A program made the position numbers and the translations under genes. A stretch of 64,000 nucleotides of DNA, taken from positions 1 through 64,000 of the forward strand of contig NZ_BSFI01000007.1 of the NCBI RefSeq assembly GCF_027922265.1, read 5' to 3'. Below, piece by piece: positions 43,553-53,973 of the stretch; positions within the stretch are counted from its first letter, which is position 1, and each line of letters starts with the position of its first letter. The DNA is from Hansschlegelia plantiphila (GTDB lineage: Bacteria > Pseudomonadota > Alphaproteobacteria > Rhizobiales > Methylopilaceae). The notes beneath the pieces were generated by a model that had not been told where the DNA came from, searched no databases, and saw only the letters and a list, made by a program, of their open reading frames with translations.

Positions 43553-45397
43553 TCACGTTCCGGTGCTCCGGCTCGCCCGCTCGGCGGCGATCGCCGAAGG
43601 CGACGAGACGAGATGGCAGGACGACAAGTCCGTCCGTCCGCGGGCCGTCAGCAGCGGATTTTCACGCACGCAGCGGTCGAAGGCCTGCGGGCAGCGGCTG
43701 CGGAAGGAGCACCCGGTCGGGAGATCGATCGGGCTCGGCGGCTCGCCCTCCAGCAGGCAGTCCTCGGGCCGGTAGCGGCGCTCCTCGAGCGTCGGCATCG
43801 CCGACAGCAGGGCCTTGGTGTAGGGATGGCCCGGATCGAAGAACAGCCGATCGTTGTCCGCGAGCTCCACCACCTCGCCGAGATACATCACCGCGATCCG
43901 GTTGCAGGCCTTCCGCACCATGGCGAGGTCGTGGGAGATGAAGATGTAGGTGAGCGAATGCTCGCGCTGCAGCTTCTCGAACAGCGCCAGCAGCTTGAAC
44001 TGCTCGGTCTGGTCGAGCGCCGAGAGCGTCTCGTCCATCAGCAGGATCTCGGGATCGAGCACCATGGCGCGGGCGACGTTGACGCGCTGCCGCTGGCCGG
44101 CGGACAAGCCCGTGGGCAGCTCCTCGTAAAGCGCGTCCGGCAGGCCGACGTCGTTCATCACGGCGCGGACCTTCTCGCGGATGCGGCCGGCGTCGCGCCA
44201 GCCGTGGACGCGCAGCGGAATCTCCAGCATGCGGCCGATCGCGGTGCGCGGCGGCAGCGAGTCGAACGGATCCTGCAGAACGAGCTGGAGCTTCCGGCGG
44301 AACGCCAGAAGCCCCGCGCCCGACAGTTTCGAGATGTCCTGGCCCTCGCAGAGCACTTCGCCGCCGGCCGGCCGCTCCAGGCGGCTGAGCAGCCGCATCA
44401 GCGTCGATTTTCCGCAGCCGGACTCGCCGACCACGGCGAAGCTGTCGCCCTTGAAGACGTCGAAGGTGACGCGTCTGACGGCCCTCAGCTCGCTCGCGCC
44501 GGCGAAGGCGCCGCGCTTCCTGACCCTGTAGGTCTGCGACACGTCGTTGAGGCTCACGACGGCGCTGCGCTCGGCGTTGGAGCCGCGCGGGACAGCGGGC
44601 GCCTCTCGCCAGATCGCGGGAACCTGCGATACCAGCTCGCGGGTGTAGGGGTGGCGCGGCGAGGCGATCAGCGCTTCGGTCGGCTGCTCCTCGACGAGGC
44701 GGCCGTCGTCGATAACCAGGATGCGGCTCGCCGCCTCCCGCGCCACCGGCAGCGACGATGACACGAAGAGCACGGCGGTCTCGAAGCGCTCCGTCAGCTC
44801 GCGCATCAGACGGATCACCTGCGCCGCGACGGTGACGTCGAGAGGCTGGGTGACGTTGTCGGCGACCAGCAGCGTCGGGTTCGACACCATCGCGTCGACG
44901 ATCAGCGCGCGCTGCATCATGCCTCCCGAGAACTGGGAGGGGTAATCGTGGAAGCGCGCCTTGGCGGAGGGGATGCGGACCGCCTCCAGCAGTTCGACGA
45001 CGCGCCGGGCGGCCTCCGCCCCGCCGATCTCGGGCGCGACGGCCCGGATCTTCTCGACGATCTGCCGGCCGACGGGGAGCGTCGGGTCGAGCGCGCCCAT
45101 CGGGTTCGCGCCGACATAGGCGACGTCGCGGCGCAGCCGCCGCATCTCTCCGGGCGCCATCGCCAGGATGTCGCGGTCGCGGAACCTCACCTCGCCGCCA
45201 CGAATCGCGAGCGGGGCCTCGATCCAGTTGACCACCGCCTTCGACAGGACGGTCTTGCCCGAGCCCGACGCGCCCACCACCCCGACGATCTCGCGGGGGC
45301 GCATGTCGAACGAAATGTCCTTGAGGATCGGCCGTTCGCGCCCGGCGAGCGCAAGGTCGACCGAGAGGTTGCGGACGGAGAGCACGGCGGCGGCCAT
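43553..45397 (-). CDS. Fused two-domain peptide-type ABC ATPase with degenerate first domain
   Basis: A 614-residue fusion of two Opp/Dpp-type ATPases (like GsiA/YejF). NBD2 (about 280-614) is complete: GESGCGKST, LQLVLQDPF, LSAGQRQRV, LLMDETLSALD, ISHDLAMV and the C-terminal Cys-rich Opp motif (GCSFRSRCPQAFDRC). NBD1 has a good Walker A (GASGSGKT) and signature (FSGGMMQRA), but the Q-loop Gln is Ala (YVGANPM), the catalytic Glu is Asn (LLVADNVTQPLD) and the His loop is SSS (LFVSSSLPVA). One hydrolysis site is thus probably dead. It overlaps the upstream permease stop (TGATG). Confidence 0.9.
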   Translation of the reverse strand: MAAAVLSVRNLSVDLALAGRERPILKDISFDMRPREIVGVVGASGSGKTVLSKAVVNWIEAPLAIRGGEVRFRDRDILAMAPGEMRRLRRDVAYVGANPMGALDPTLPVGRQIVEKIRAVAPEIGGAEAARRVVELLEAVRIPSAKARFHDYPSQFSGGMMQRALIVDAMVSNPTLLVADNVTQPLDVTVAAQVIRLMRELTERFETAVLFVSSSLPVAREAASRILVIDDGRLVEEQPTEALIASPRHPYTRELVSQVPAIWREAPAVPRGSNAERSAVVSLNDVSQTYRVRKRGAFAGASELRAVRRVTFDVFKGDSFAVVGESGCGKSTLMRLLSRLERPAGGEVLCEGQDISKLSGAGLLAFRRKLQLVLQDPFDSLPPRTAIGRMLEIPLRVHGWRDAGRIREKVRAVMNDVGLPDALYEELPTGLSAGQRQRVNVARAMVLDPEILLMDETLSALDQTEQFKLLALFEKLQREHSLTYIFISHDLAMVRKACNRIAVMYLGEVVELADNDRLFFDPGHPYTKALLSAMPTLEERRYRPEDCLLEGEPPSPIDLPTGCSFRSRCPQAFDRCVRENPLLTARGRTDLSSCHLVSSPSAIAAERASRSTGT

Positions 45398-46320
45398 CAC
45401 ACGCCTCCGTAGATCGTGTTGCGGGCGCGTTCGAAGGCGGCGCCGATCAGATTGATGCTGGTCAGCGTCAGGCACAGAAAGACGCCGGGCATGGTGGCGA
45501 TCCACCAGGCGTTGAGAAGATATTTGCGGCCGTCGGCGATGATGTTGCCGAAGGTCGGCGTTGGAGGCTGGACGCCGAGCCCGAGGAAGCCAAGCGTCGA
45601 CTCGAAGATCATCATCCGCGCCACGTCGAGTATCGAAGTCAGCAGGATCGGCGGCGCGAGCAACGGGATGAGCAGCGTCAGGATGATGCGGGCGTGCGTC
45701 GCGCCCGAGACCTGCGCGGCGCGGACATATTCGCGCCCCCGCTCCGCCATGACCACCGAGCGCATCACGCGAGCGTAGACCGGCCAGTTCGACAGGCCGA
45801 GGACCAGGATGATGGCCGGTATCGTTGGCCGCGAGACGCCGAGCACGGCGATCGCGAGGATGATCATCGGGATCGAAAGCTGGGCGTCGGTGACGCGCAT
45901 CGCCAGCGTGTCGACGCGTCCGCCGAAATAGCCGGCGACGGCGCCGAGAACGCAGCCGATGAGCAGCGTCACCGCCACCGACGCGACGCCGATCAGGAAG
46001 GAGTAGCGCAGGCCGACGACACTGCGCACCAGCATGTCCCGCCCGATCTGGTCGGTGCCGAGCGGATGGGCCCAGCTCCATTTGTCGCCCATGAAGAGCG
46101 GCGGAAGCAGGCGGGCGCGCACGTCCATCTTGGTGGGATCGATGCCGCTCAGCTCTGGATAGACCGCGGCGGCGAGCAGCAGGATCGCGAAGAGGGCCAG
46201 TCCGATTCGGAACTCGGTCGAACGCGCGGCCCGGCCGAGGATGCGGCGCGCGATCGACCGCGAGCTCGCCGCGGGCGAGGGTATCGGAAGCGCGGTGAAG
46301 GCGGGGTCGATCGCGCTCAT
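45397..46320 (-). CDS. Peptide-type ABC transporter permease (DppC-like)
   Basis: A 307-residue permease: cytoplasmic N-terminus, a first span (IGLALFAILLLAAAVYPEL), periplasmic DPTKMD segment and GTDQIGRDMLVRSVVGLRYS typical of DppC/OppC, then five more spans with the EAA-like loop EYVRAAQVSGATHARIILTL. It pairs with the upstream DppB-like permease. Start and stop both overlap neighbours by one base, indicating a tightly coupled operon. Confidence 0.9.
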   Translation of the reverse strand: MSAIDPAFTALPIPSPAASSRSIARRILGRAARSTEFRIGLALFAILLLAAAVYPELSGIDPTKMDVRARLLPPLFMGDKWSWAHPLGTDQIGRDMLVRSVVGLRYSFLIGVASVAVTLLIGCVLGAVAGYFGGRVDTLAMRVTDAQLSIPMIILAIAVLGVSRPTIPAIILVLGLSNWPVYARVMRSVVMAERGREYVRAAQVSGATHARIILTLLIPLLAPPILLTSILDVARMMIFESTLGFLGLGVQPPTPTFGNIIADGRKYLLNAWWIATMPGVFLCLTLTSINLIGAAFERARNTIYGGV

Positions 46321-47300
46321 CAGTATTCGAGCCTCGGATCGATGGAGGTCGCCGCGAGGTCGACCAGGATGTTGATCAGCACGAAAATCGCGCTGGTGAC
46401 GATTGCGATGCCCTGGATCAGCGGGAAGTCGCGCTGCAGCACGGCGTTGATCGTCAGCAGGCCGAGGCCGGGATAGTCGAAAATGTATTCGACGATGATC
46501 ACTCCGCCGAGCAGGCTCGAGAACTGCACCCCGAGCACGTTCAGCAGCGGGACGGAGGCGTTGCGCAGCGCGTGGTTGAGGACGATGCGCGGGAGGGTCA
46601 GCCCGCGCACATGGCCTATCGCGACGTAGGACTGTCCCATCTGGGCCGCGACCGCGCTCGACAGCGTCCGGATCAGCACGGGCGAGAGCTCGACCGCCAG
46701 CACGATGGCCGGGAGGATCGTGTAGGAATAGCCGGCGTAGCCGATTGCCGGCAGCCAGCCGAGCTTCACCGACAGGAGCAGGGCGAGCACGATGCCGAGC
46801 CAGAAGTTCGGCAGCGAGATGAACACCGACGAGACATAAAAGGCGAGCTTGTCGATCCAGCCGCCGGGATTGAGCCCTGCGGCCACGCCGAGCGCGGTCG
46901 AGAAAACGAGCGCGATGGCGAGCGCCGTGGCGGCGAGCTGCAGCGTCATCGGCAGCGTTTCGAGGATCAGGTCGAGCACCTCGGCGCGCTCGCCGCGCGT
47001 CGCGTCGTTGAAGCTCGCGCCGCCGGTCGCCGCGCCGTTAGCGGGGCGCACGAAGGACTGGCCGAGGTCGCCCTGGACGACCTTGCCCATGTAGCGGCCG
47101 AACTGCACGACGATGGGGTCGCGCAGGCCCATCTTGGTCGCGATCTCCTCGATCAACGCCTCCGGCGCCATGCCGCCCGCCATCAGCCGCACGGGATCGC
47201 CCGGAACCACGCGCAGCAGCGTGAAGATCAGCAGCGAGACCAGGAAGATGATGACCGCGCCTTGCGCCAGCCGGCGGATCAGAAAACTCAGGACGAACAT
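46320..47300 (-). CDS. Peptide-type ABC transporter permease (DppB-like)
   Basis: A 326-residue permease: MFVLSFLIRRLAQGAVIIFL at the N-terminus, VVPGDPVRLMAGG, six spans and the EAA loop SYVAIGHVRGLTLPRIVLNH, ending in DPRLEY as DppB proteins do. The start at ATG 47300 is used because the 14 residues upstream in frame are unlike the family. It follows the binding-protein gene by 41 bases. Confidence 0.9.
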   Translation of the reverse strand: MFVLSFLIRRLAQGAVIIFLVSLLIFTLLRVVPGDPVRLMAGGMAPEALIEEIATKMGLRDPIVVQFGRYMGKVVQGDLGQSFVRPANGAATGGASFNDATRGERAEVLDLILETLPMTLQLAATALAIALVFSTALGVAAGLNPGGWIDKLAFYVSSVFISLPNFWLGIVLALLLSVKLGWLPAIGYAGYSYTILPAIVLAVELSPVLIRTLSSAVAAQMGQSYVAIGHVRGLTLPRIVLNHALRNASVPLLNVLGVQFSSLLGGVIIVEYIFDYPGLGLLTINAVLQRDFPLIQGIAIVTSAIFVLINILVDLAATSIDPRLEY

Positions 47301-47341
47301 GGGACTCCGGACTCCGTCGCGGCCGTTCGGGGCCCCAAGCA

Positions 47342-48919
47342 TCAGGCGGGCTTGGAGGCGTCGATCGAGCCGTCGGGATAGATGTAGAGGCCTGTCAGAT
47401 CCTTCTGCATCGCGTGGATCATCACCGAGGTGAAGAGCGACAGCGCCGGGACCTTGGAGGCGAGCAGCGGCATGGTCTCGGTCTGAAGGATCGTCTTGCG
47501 CTCCTCCAGCGTCGCGGCGTTGCGCTCCTTGTCGAGGCTCGCGTCGATCTCCGCGTCCTCGACGCCGCAGATGCGGTGCGAGGACGAGTGGAAATGGGTG
47601 CGGAGAATGAGGTCAGGCTCTGGCGAGCCGGTCGACCAGCCGCAGTCGACCATGTGGCCGGGGCCGCCGCCGGGACGATGGTAGAGTTGCTCGTTCCACG
47701 CCGCGGGCTCGAGCACGGTGAGGCTGACCTTGAAGCCCTGGTCGTTGAGCATCGAGGTGATGACCTCGCCGTATTCCTTGGTCTTCGGGTAGAAGCCGAC
47801 CGAGGTGATGTATTCGAGCGGCGGCAACCCCGCGCCCTTCGGGAAGCCGGCCTCCGCCAGCATGGCCTGGCACTTGTCCGGGTCGAAGGCGGGATAGTTC
47901 TTGAGGTCGACATAGCCGAACTTGACTGGTGAGACGTAGTTCGCCGAGGCGTGACCGGCCGAGCCCAGCAGGTCGAGGATCAGCGACCGGTCGATGGCGT
48001 GGCATGCCGCCAGTCGAACCCGCGGGTCGTTGAACGGGGGCTTCGAGCAGCGGAACCAGAGATATTTGTTCTCGACCGAGACCACCTCGTTGGTGGTGAG
48101 CTTGGGATTGCCCTTGACGGTTTCCACCTGTTCGGGCTCGAGACGCTCCACGATCGAGGCCTGCCCGTTCATGAGCGAGAGCATCCGGGTCGTGGAGTCG
48201 CCGACGAAGTTGAAGCTGATGCCCGGGATCGCCGGCTTGCCGCGGAAGTAGCCGTCGAAAGCGGCGAGGATCGTGGCGTTGCCGCGCTGCTCGACGAATT
48301 TGAACGGGCCGGTGCCGTTCAGCCGCTGCGTGAGCGGCCCGCCGGGTCCTCCCGCGACGTCTTTGGCCGACATGATCGGCAGGAAGGACGCGAGGAAGAT
48401 GAAGAGATGGGCGGGATAGCCTCCCTTCGAGGTGTCGACGATCACCGTGTAGTCGTCCGGCATCTCGATGGTCAGCGTCTCGCTCGGGCCGGGATACCAC
48501 TGCGCCGGGCGGTCGGGCTTGGAGCCATATTCGAAGGTCGCCTTGACGTCCTCCGCCTTGAACGGCTTGCCGTCGTGGAAGACGATGTCGTTCCTGAGCT
48601 TGATCTGCAGGCGATGGGGATCGAGCAGCTTGATGTCGGTGGCGAGCTCGTAGACGACGGCGCCCGGATCCTCGAGCTTCATCGGGGTCCGCGTCAGGAA
48701 GCCCATGACGTAGCCCTCGATGTTCTTCTGCGAGAGCGTCGTGTGGGCGGTTGGATCCCAGTTGCCGGTGATGTTCTCGGCGGACAGGAAGACCATTTCC
48801 TTGCCGCTCTGGGCGTAGGCGGAAGAGATGAGGAAGTCCGGATTGATCTGGACGAACCCCGCGCCGGCGACGGCGGCTCCGCCAAGAAGGATGCGGCGGC
48901 GATCGATCATGTCAGCCAT
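47342..48919 (-). CDS. Peptide/opine-type ABC binding protein, Tat-exported
   Basis: A 525-residue SBP_bac_5 protein. The N-terminus MADMIDRRRILLGGAAVAGA with ASA-like YAQSGKE resembles a Tat or Sec signal. The mature part has YELATDIKLLDPHRLQIKLR, NDIVFHDGKPFKAEDVKATF and RVRLAACHAIDRSLIL, typical of DppA/OppA. First gene of the minus-strand operon; AGGGGA precedes its ATG and a palindromic operator candidate is 16 bases further upstream. The ligand may be a peptide, opine or carbamoylated compound. Confidence 0.9.
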   Translation of the reverse strand: MADMIDRRRILLGGAAVAGAGFVQINPDFLISSAYAQSGKEMVFLSAENITGNWDPTAHTTLSQKNIEGYVMGFLTRTPMKLEDPGAVVYELATDIKLLDPHRLQIKLRNDIVFHDGKPFKAEDVKATFEYGSKPDRPAQWYPGPSETLTIEMPDDYTVIVDTSKGGYPAHLFIFLASFLPIMSAKDVAGGPGGPLTQRLNGTGPFKFVEQRGNATILAAFDGYFRGKPAIPGISFNFVGDSTTRMLSLMNGQASIVERLEPEQVETVKGNPKLTTNEVVSVENKYLWFRCSKPPFNDPRVRLAACHAIDRSLILDLLGSAGHASANYVSPVKFGYVDLKNYPAFDPDKCQAMLAEAGFPKGAGLPPLEYITSVGFYPKTKEYGEVITSMLNDQGFKVSLTVLEPAAWNEQLYHRPGGGPGHMVDCGWSTGSPEPDLILRTHFHSSSHRICGVEDAEIDASLDKERNAATLEERKTILQTETMPLLASKVPALSLFTSVMIHAMQKDLTGLYIYPDGSIDASKPA

Positions 48920-48934
48920 TGTCGTCCCCTAGAA

Positions 48935-48967
48935 AACCACACAACGTTCAAAGTGGTTAAAAACCAC
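48935..48967. promoter_or_regulatory. Operator candidate: AACCAC / GTGGTT / AACCAC
   Basis: AACCAC (48935-48940), GTGGTT (48953-48958) and AACCAC (48962-48967): the last two form a perfect inverted repeat with an AAA spacer, and the first adds a further half-site. It sits just upstream of the first gene of the ABC/DeoR/M20/kinase operon. The operon-encoded DeoR protein is the natural ligand, but this is inference. Confidence 0.45.
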
Positions 48968-49111
48968 AGCAAGCCCCGTGCCACGTCGTGCGGCCCAAAC
49001 AGGACGCTGAGGGTGAGCGCCGAAGCGCGCTGCGAGCGGCCGGTCGTATGCTCAGCCCATAGGCAGCGGCGGCCGAATGCAGTGCACGGGGAGTGCCGCT
49101 TCAGTGGGGGC

Positions 49112-49417
49112 TCAAGTTACGGCTAGACATGCCCCCTTCAGCCACTTCTCCAAGTAATGCTTCTTGATCCGCTCGATCTCTTCGGGCGTTCGAAGGAGCA
49201 GCGAGACCACGAAGCGTGCCGCGGCATGACGCAGCGGGATCGGAATGCCTGGAGCGTGAGGATCTCTCAGGATGTCCAAGGCTTTCGCCGCTTGATCGTC
49301 GAGCAAGGACATGAAGGCGGTTTCGAGGAGGGCGCGCTTCCCCTCGGGGAGCCCCATCGCTGAATACAGATGCTTGCCGTAGCCAGTCGCCGCCGGAAAC
49401 ACGAAGCGGCCTTTCAC
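49112..49417 (-). pseudogene. DUF4238-like protein, truncated
   Basis: About 101 codons: PAATGYGKHLYSAMGLPEGK, MSLLDDQAAKALDILRDPHA, PLRHAAARFVVSLLLRTPEE, ERIKKHYLEKWL. Segments resemble the middle of DUF4238 proteins. The open frame runs back from its first GTG (49417) into the recombinase junction, and it stops early, so both ends appear lost. Function of the family is unknown; members are often carried by mobile DNA. Confidence 0.5.
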
Positions 49418-49429
49418 CTCGCTCTGGGG

Positions 49430-50760
49430 GCATCGACATTATCGTGGTCTACAAGGTCGATCGCCTGACGCGCTCACTGGCCGACTTCGCCAAGCTTGTT
49501 GAGCTGTTCGACGCCAGTGGCGTCTCATTTGTGTCGGTCACGCAGTCGTTCAACACGACGACCAGCATAGGCCGGCTGACGCTCAACATGTTGCTGTCCT
49601 TCGCCCAGTTCGAGCGGGAGGTCACCGGCGAGCGCATCCGAGACAAGATCGCGGCGTCGAAGAAGCGCGGCATCTGGGTCGGCGGGGTCGTGCCGCTTGG
49701 CTATCGGGTCGAATCGAAAAAGCTGCTTGTCGACGAGACCGAAGCCGCCATCGTCCAGCTGATCTTTGAGCGCTACCTTGCGCTTGGATCGCTGTCGGCG
49801 GTGCAGAAGGAGCTTCGGGAGAAAGGCGTCGTCACCCGCAGTCGAGTGCTGGCCTCCGGCAGAACGATCGGCGGTGTTCCGCTGACCAACGGGCCGCTGG
49901 CGCATCTGTTGGCGAACCGGGTCTATCTCGGCGAGATCAACCATAAGAGCCAGAGCTATCCGGCAGAGCATCCTGCGATCGTCCCGGCGGAGCTATTCGC
50001 CGCCGTCGCTGCCAAACTCGTCGAGAATCGCAATGGAGCGAAGATGCAGCGCTCAACCTCGGGCGCGCTGCTGTTCCGCCGGCTGTTCGACGATCGCGGA
50101 AACCCGATGACGCCGAGCGTCACCAACAAGAAAGGCGTCCGCTATCGCTACTACGTCTCGTGCGTGCTGGTGCAGGGCAGGGGAGCCGACGCCGAATCGG
50201 TGAAGCGCATCTCGGCGTCCGCGATCGAAAACGTCGTCATCGCAGCGCTCCGTTCGAGATCAGAGTCCGATGATGACGATCGCACGCTCGTCGACGAACA
50301 TCTGAGCCGCACCGTCCTGTCTAAGAACGTCATCGAGCTCCGACTCGCCGATGGCGACGTGATTCGCGTCGCCTCGCCTGTTCGATCGAGTGGAAGAGGG
50401 AGCATGGGCCTAACGGAGGCATCCACTCTCCCGATGAAGGCCGAGGCGCGCGCGGTCCTATTGAGGTGCATCGCTCTTGGCCGGCGGTGCGTGGCGGGGC
50501 TCGAGCGCGGGCGAACCGTCGATCTTGATCAGCTTGCCGAGCGGCATGGCTGCAGCCGACGTCACATCGAGCAGATGATCGACTATGCCTTCCTCGCGCC
50601 TGGCCTGGTGAAGGCCATCGCTGATGGTCGTCTCCCGCGCGGCGTCACCGCGAAGGCGCTCGCCGACGCGCTCTCGGATGGCGCGGCGAGGTGCATCGCT
50701 TGCGCCGCACGACATTGCTCTTGGAGTGCGGAGACGGGCGGCGCTGGCGCGATTTATTGA
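49430..50760 (+). pseudogene. Large serine recombinase lacking its catalytic N-terminus
   Basis: The frame enters at GGIDIIVVYKVDRLTRSLAD, which normally lies about 80-90 residues into the protein; the nucleophilic Ser region is gone. It continues with FNTTTSIGRLTLNMLLSFAQ, FEREVTGERIRDKI, the recombinase domain (PLGYRVESKKLLVDETEAAI) and a zinc-ribbon-like part (YYVSC) without the usual coiled-coil Cys set. After LPRGVTAKALADALSD the C-terminus drifts to Cys/Ala-rich sequence, suggesting another frameshift. Not expected to be active. It abuts tRNA-Ala. Confidence 0.8.
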
Positions 50761-50821
50761 GCCTGAGACCGCCTACCAGAGACAGCGCGCGGGGCTCACC
50801 CGTCAGCTAAATCCCGGTAAA

Positions 50822-50842
50822 GGCCGCACAATCCGTGCGGCC
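50822..50842 (-). terminator. Hairpin between the recombinase relic and tRNA-Ala
   Basis: GGCCGCAC-AATCC-GTGCGGCC: eight perfect pairs. On the minus strand it follows the tRNA by about 30 bases and is followed by TTTACC, so it is most likely the tRNA terminator. Confidence 0.6.
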
Positions 50843-50872
50843 TCAAAAAATCCCAAGTTCTAAGAAACTGCT

Positions 50873-50948
<76 letters not shown>

Positions 50949-51102
50949 ACCGGGGTGCGGTCAGGCGGCGGCGTTGGGATCGCCACCGGACCGGACGTTT
51001 CGCCTTTTTCGCCAAGGCGCCTGCCGGGACGCTTCCCGGTCAGGACATGAGCCGCAGCCTACAGGCCGCGGCGCATCTCAAAATCACGTTTCGTGACGGG
51101 GT

Positions 51103-51531
51103 TCAAGTCTCGTCGTCTTTCTCGCGATCGCCGATGATGTCCGTCATGTCGTCGTCGGAATCTTCGTCCGGCTCGAGGAAGGTCTCGTCGGCGTCGTCGT
51201 CCGCGGCGTCGATCTCGACGTCCTCGTCGTCGTCGGACGTCACCACCTTCTCCTTCGGCGCAGCTTCCTCGTCCGCGTCCTCGAGCGAGATCGCGTCGAT
51301 GTCGTCGTCGGCCTCGACCTTATCGACGACGTCCTCGTCCTCGATCGGACGGGCCTTGGCGCGAGCCGCGTCCGCCTTGGCGGCGCGGGCCATAGCAGCG
51401 CTCGACACGAGCGCGGTCGCAACGAACAGCGTGCCGCACTTCGGGCACGTGATCGGATCGCGCATCAGGTCGTAATATTTTGCGCCGCAGGACTGGCAGG
51501 TCCGTTTGGAGCCGAGTTCGGGCTTGGCCAA
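51103..51531 (-). CDS. TIGR02300-family zinc-ribbon acidic protein
   Basis: A 142-residue protein conserved in alphaproteobacteria next to aroA. The N-terminal 45 residues hold a zinc ribbon, CQSCGAKYYDLMRDPITCPKC, with two CxxC pairs; the remaining two-thirds is a disordered Asp/Glu-rich tail. Function unknown; the form suggests a nucleic-acid- or protein-binding accessory factor. Divergent from aroA with a 126-base gap. Confidence 0.88.
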   Translation of the reverse strand: MAKPELGSKRTCQSCGAKYYDLMRDPITCPKCGTLFVATALVSSAAMARAAKADAARAKARPIEDEDVVDKVEADDDIDAISLEDADEEAAPKEKVVTSDDDEDVEIDAADDDADETFLEPDEDSDDDMTDIIGDREKDDET

Positions 51532-51576
51532 ATCGATCGTTTCCGCGTGCTGTCTGAGAGCGAGGCGGTGGATTGA

Positions 51577-53010
<1,434 letters not shown>

Positions 53011-53658
53011 GTGATCGTGGCGATCGATGGGCCGGCCGCGTCCGGCAAAGGCACGCTCGCGCGCCGAATCGCCGCCCATTACGGGCTCCGTCATCTCGAT
53101 TCGGGCGTGCTTTACCGTGCGGTCGCTCTGAGGATGATCGCGCAGGGGCAAGATCTCGCCGACGCGGAGGCGGCGGCCCGGGCCGCCCGCGATATCGATC
53201 CGGCGGATCTCGAAGATCCCGCATTGCGCAGCCGCCGCACGGGGGAGGGGGCCTCGATCGTCTCCGCCGTTCCGGCCGTGCGCGCCGCGTTGCTCGATTT
53301 TCAGCGCCGCTTCGCAGCCGAGCCGCCGGGCGCAGTGATCGACGGGCGCGATATCGGCACGGTCATCTGTCCCGACGCCGAGGTGAAGCTGTTCGTGATC
53401 GCGTCCGCCGAGGAGCGGGCCCGCAGGCGCGCGCTCGAACTGACGAACCGGGGGGAGCCGGTGGACGAAGCCGCGATCCTCGCCGACATCAAGGCGCGCG
53501 ACGACCGAGACATGAACCGGCTGACGGCTCCCCTTAAGCCGGCGGATGACGCGGTGCTCGTCGACACCACGACGCTCGACGCCGAGACCGCCTTCCTCGC
53601 CGCCGTGGCCGTGATCGAAGCTCGGCTCACGGCCGGCCGGACCGCCGCGTCGGGCTAA
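53011..53658 (+). CDS. cmk: Cytidylate kinase
   Basis: A 215-residue CMP/dCMP kinase starting at GTG 53011: P-loop VAIDGPAASGKGTLAR, HLDSGVLYRAVAL, IDGRDIGTVICPDAEVKLFV and the LID region DDRDMNRLTAPLKPADDAV. It recycles CMP to CDP. The aroA-cmk-rpsA order is the conserved proteobacterial one. A 315-base gap separates it from rpsA. Confidence 0.95.
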   Translation: MIVAIDGPAASGKGTLARRIAAHYGLRHLDSGVLYRAVALRMIAQGQDLADAEAAARAARDIDPADLEDPALRSRRTGEGASIVSAVPAVRAALLDFQRRFAAEPPGAVIDGRDIGTVICPDAEVKLFVIASAEERARRRALELTNRGEPVDEAAILADIKARDDRDMNRLTAPLKPADDAVLVDTTTLDAETAFLAAVAVIEARLTAGRTAASG

Positions 53659-53973
53659 ACGCGTTGCGTCGCGATCGCTGATCTGCTAACGAGCGCGCCA
53701 TCTGGACGGTCTTCGGGCGCGGTTCAGGAGACCGACAGGCCGGGGCGCGCCTCGCCGTGCGCCTTTTTGGCGTTCCGGCTTTCCGCCGTCACCCTTTGTC
53801 GACCTCCAGGACGCTCCAAAGGTCTCCGGACGGTTCTTCCCGGTCGCTGCGTCGTCGAGCGCCGGCCTGTTTCGCTCCCGGGCGAAGCGGTCCATCCGAC
53901 GCTGTCGGCCATGTGAAGAACGCCCTTTAACGCCAACGCCGGCGCCTGAGCCCGAAGACGGGCAGGAGACTTC
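53659..53973 (+). other. 315-base leader before rpsA
   Basis: No gene is seen. This must hold the rpsA promoter and 5' untranslated region, where ribosomal protein S1 normally controls its own translation. A small stem TTCGC-TCCCGG-GCGAA lies near 53873-53888. No clear ribosome-site sequestering structure could be defined by eye. Confidence 0.4.

Noticed and set aside
50624..50863. 79-codon plus-strand frame overlapping the recombinase end
   Set aside because: It may be the frameshifted recombinase tail, but the sequence does not match a recombinase C-terminus well enough to join them.
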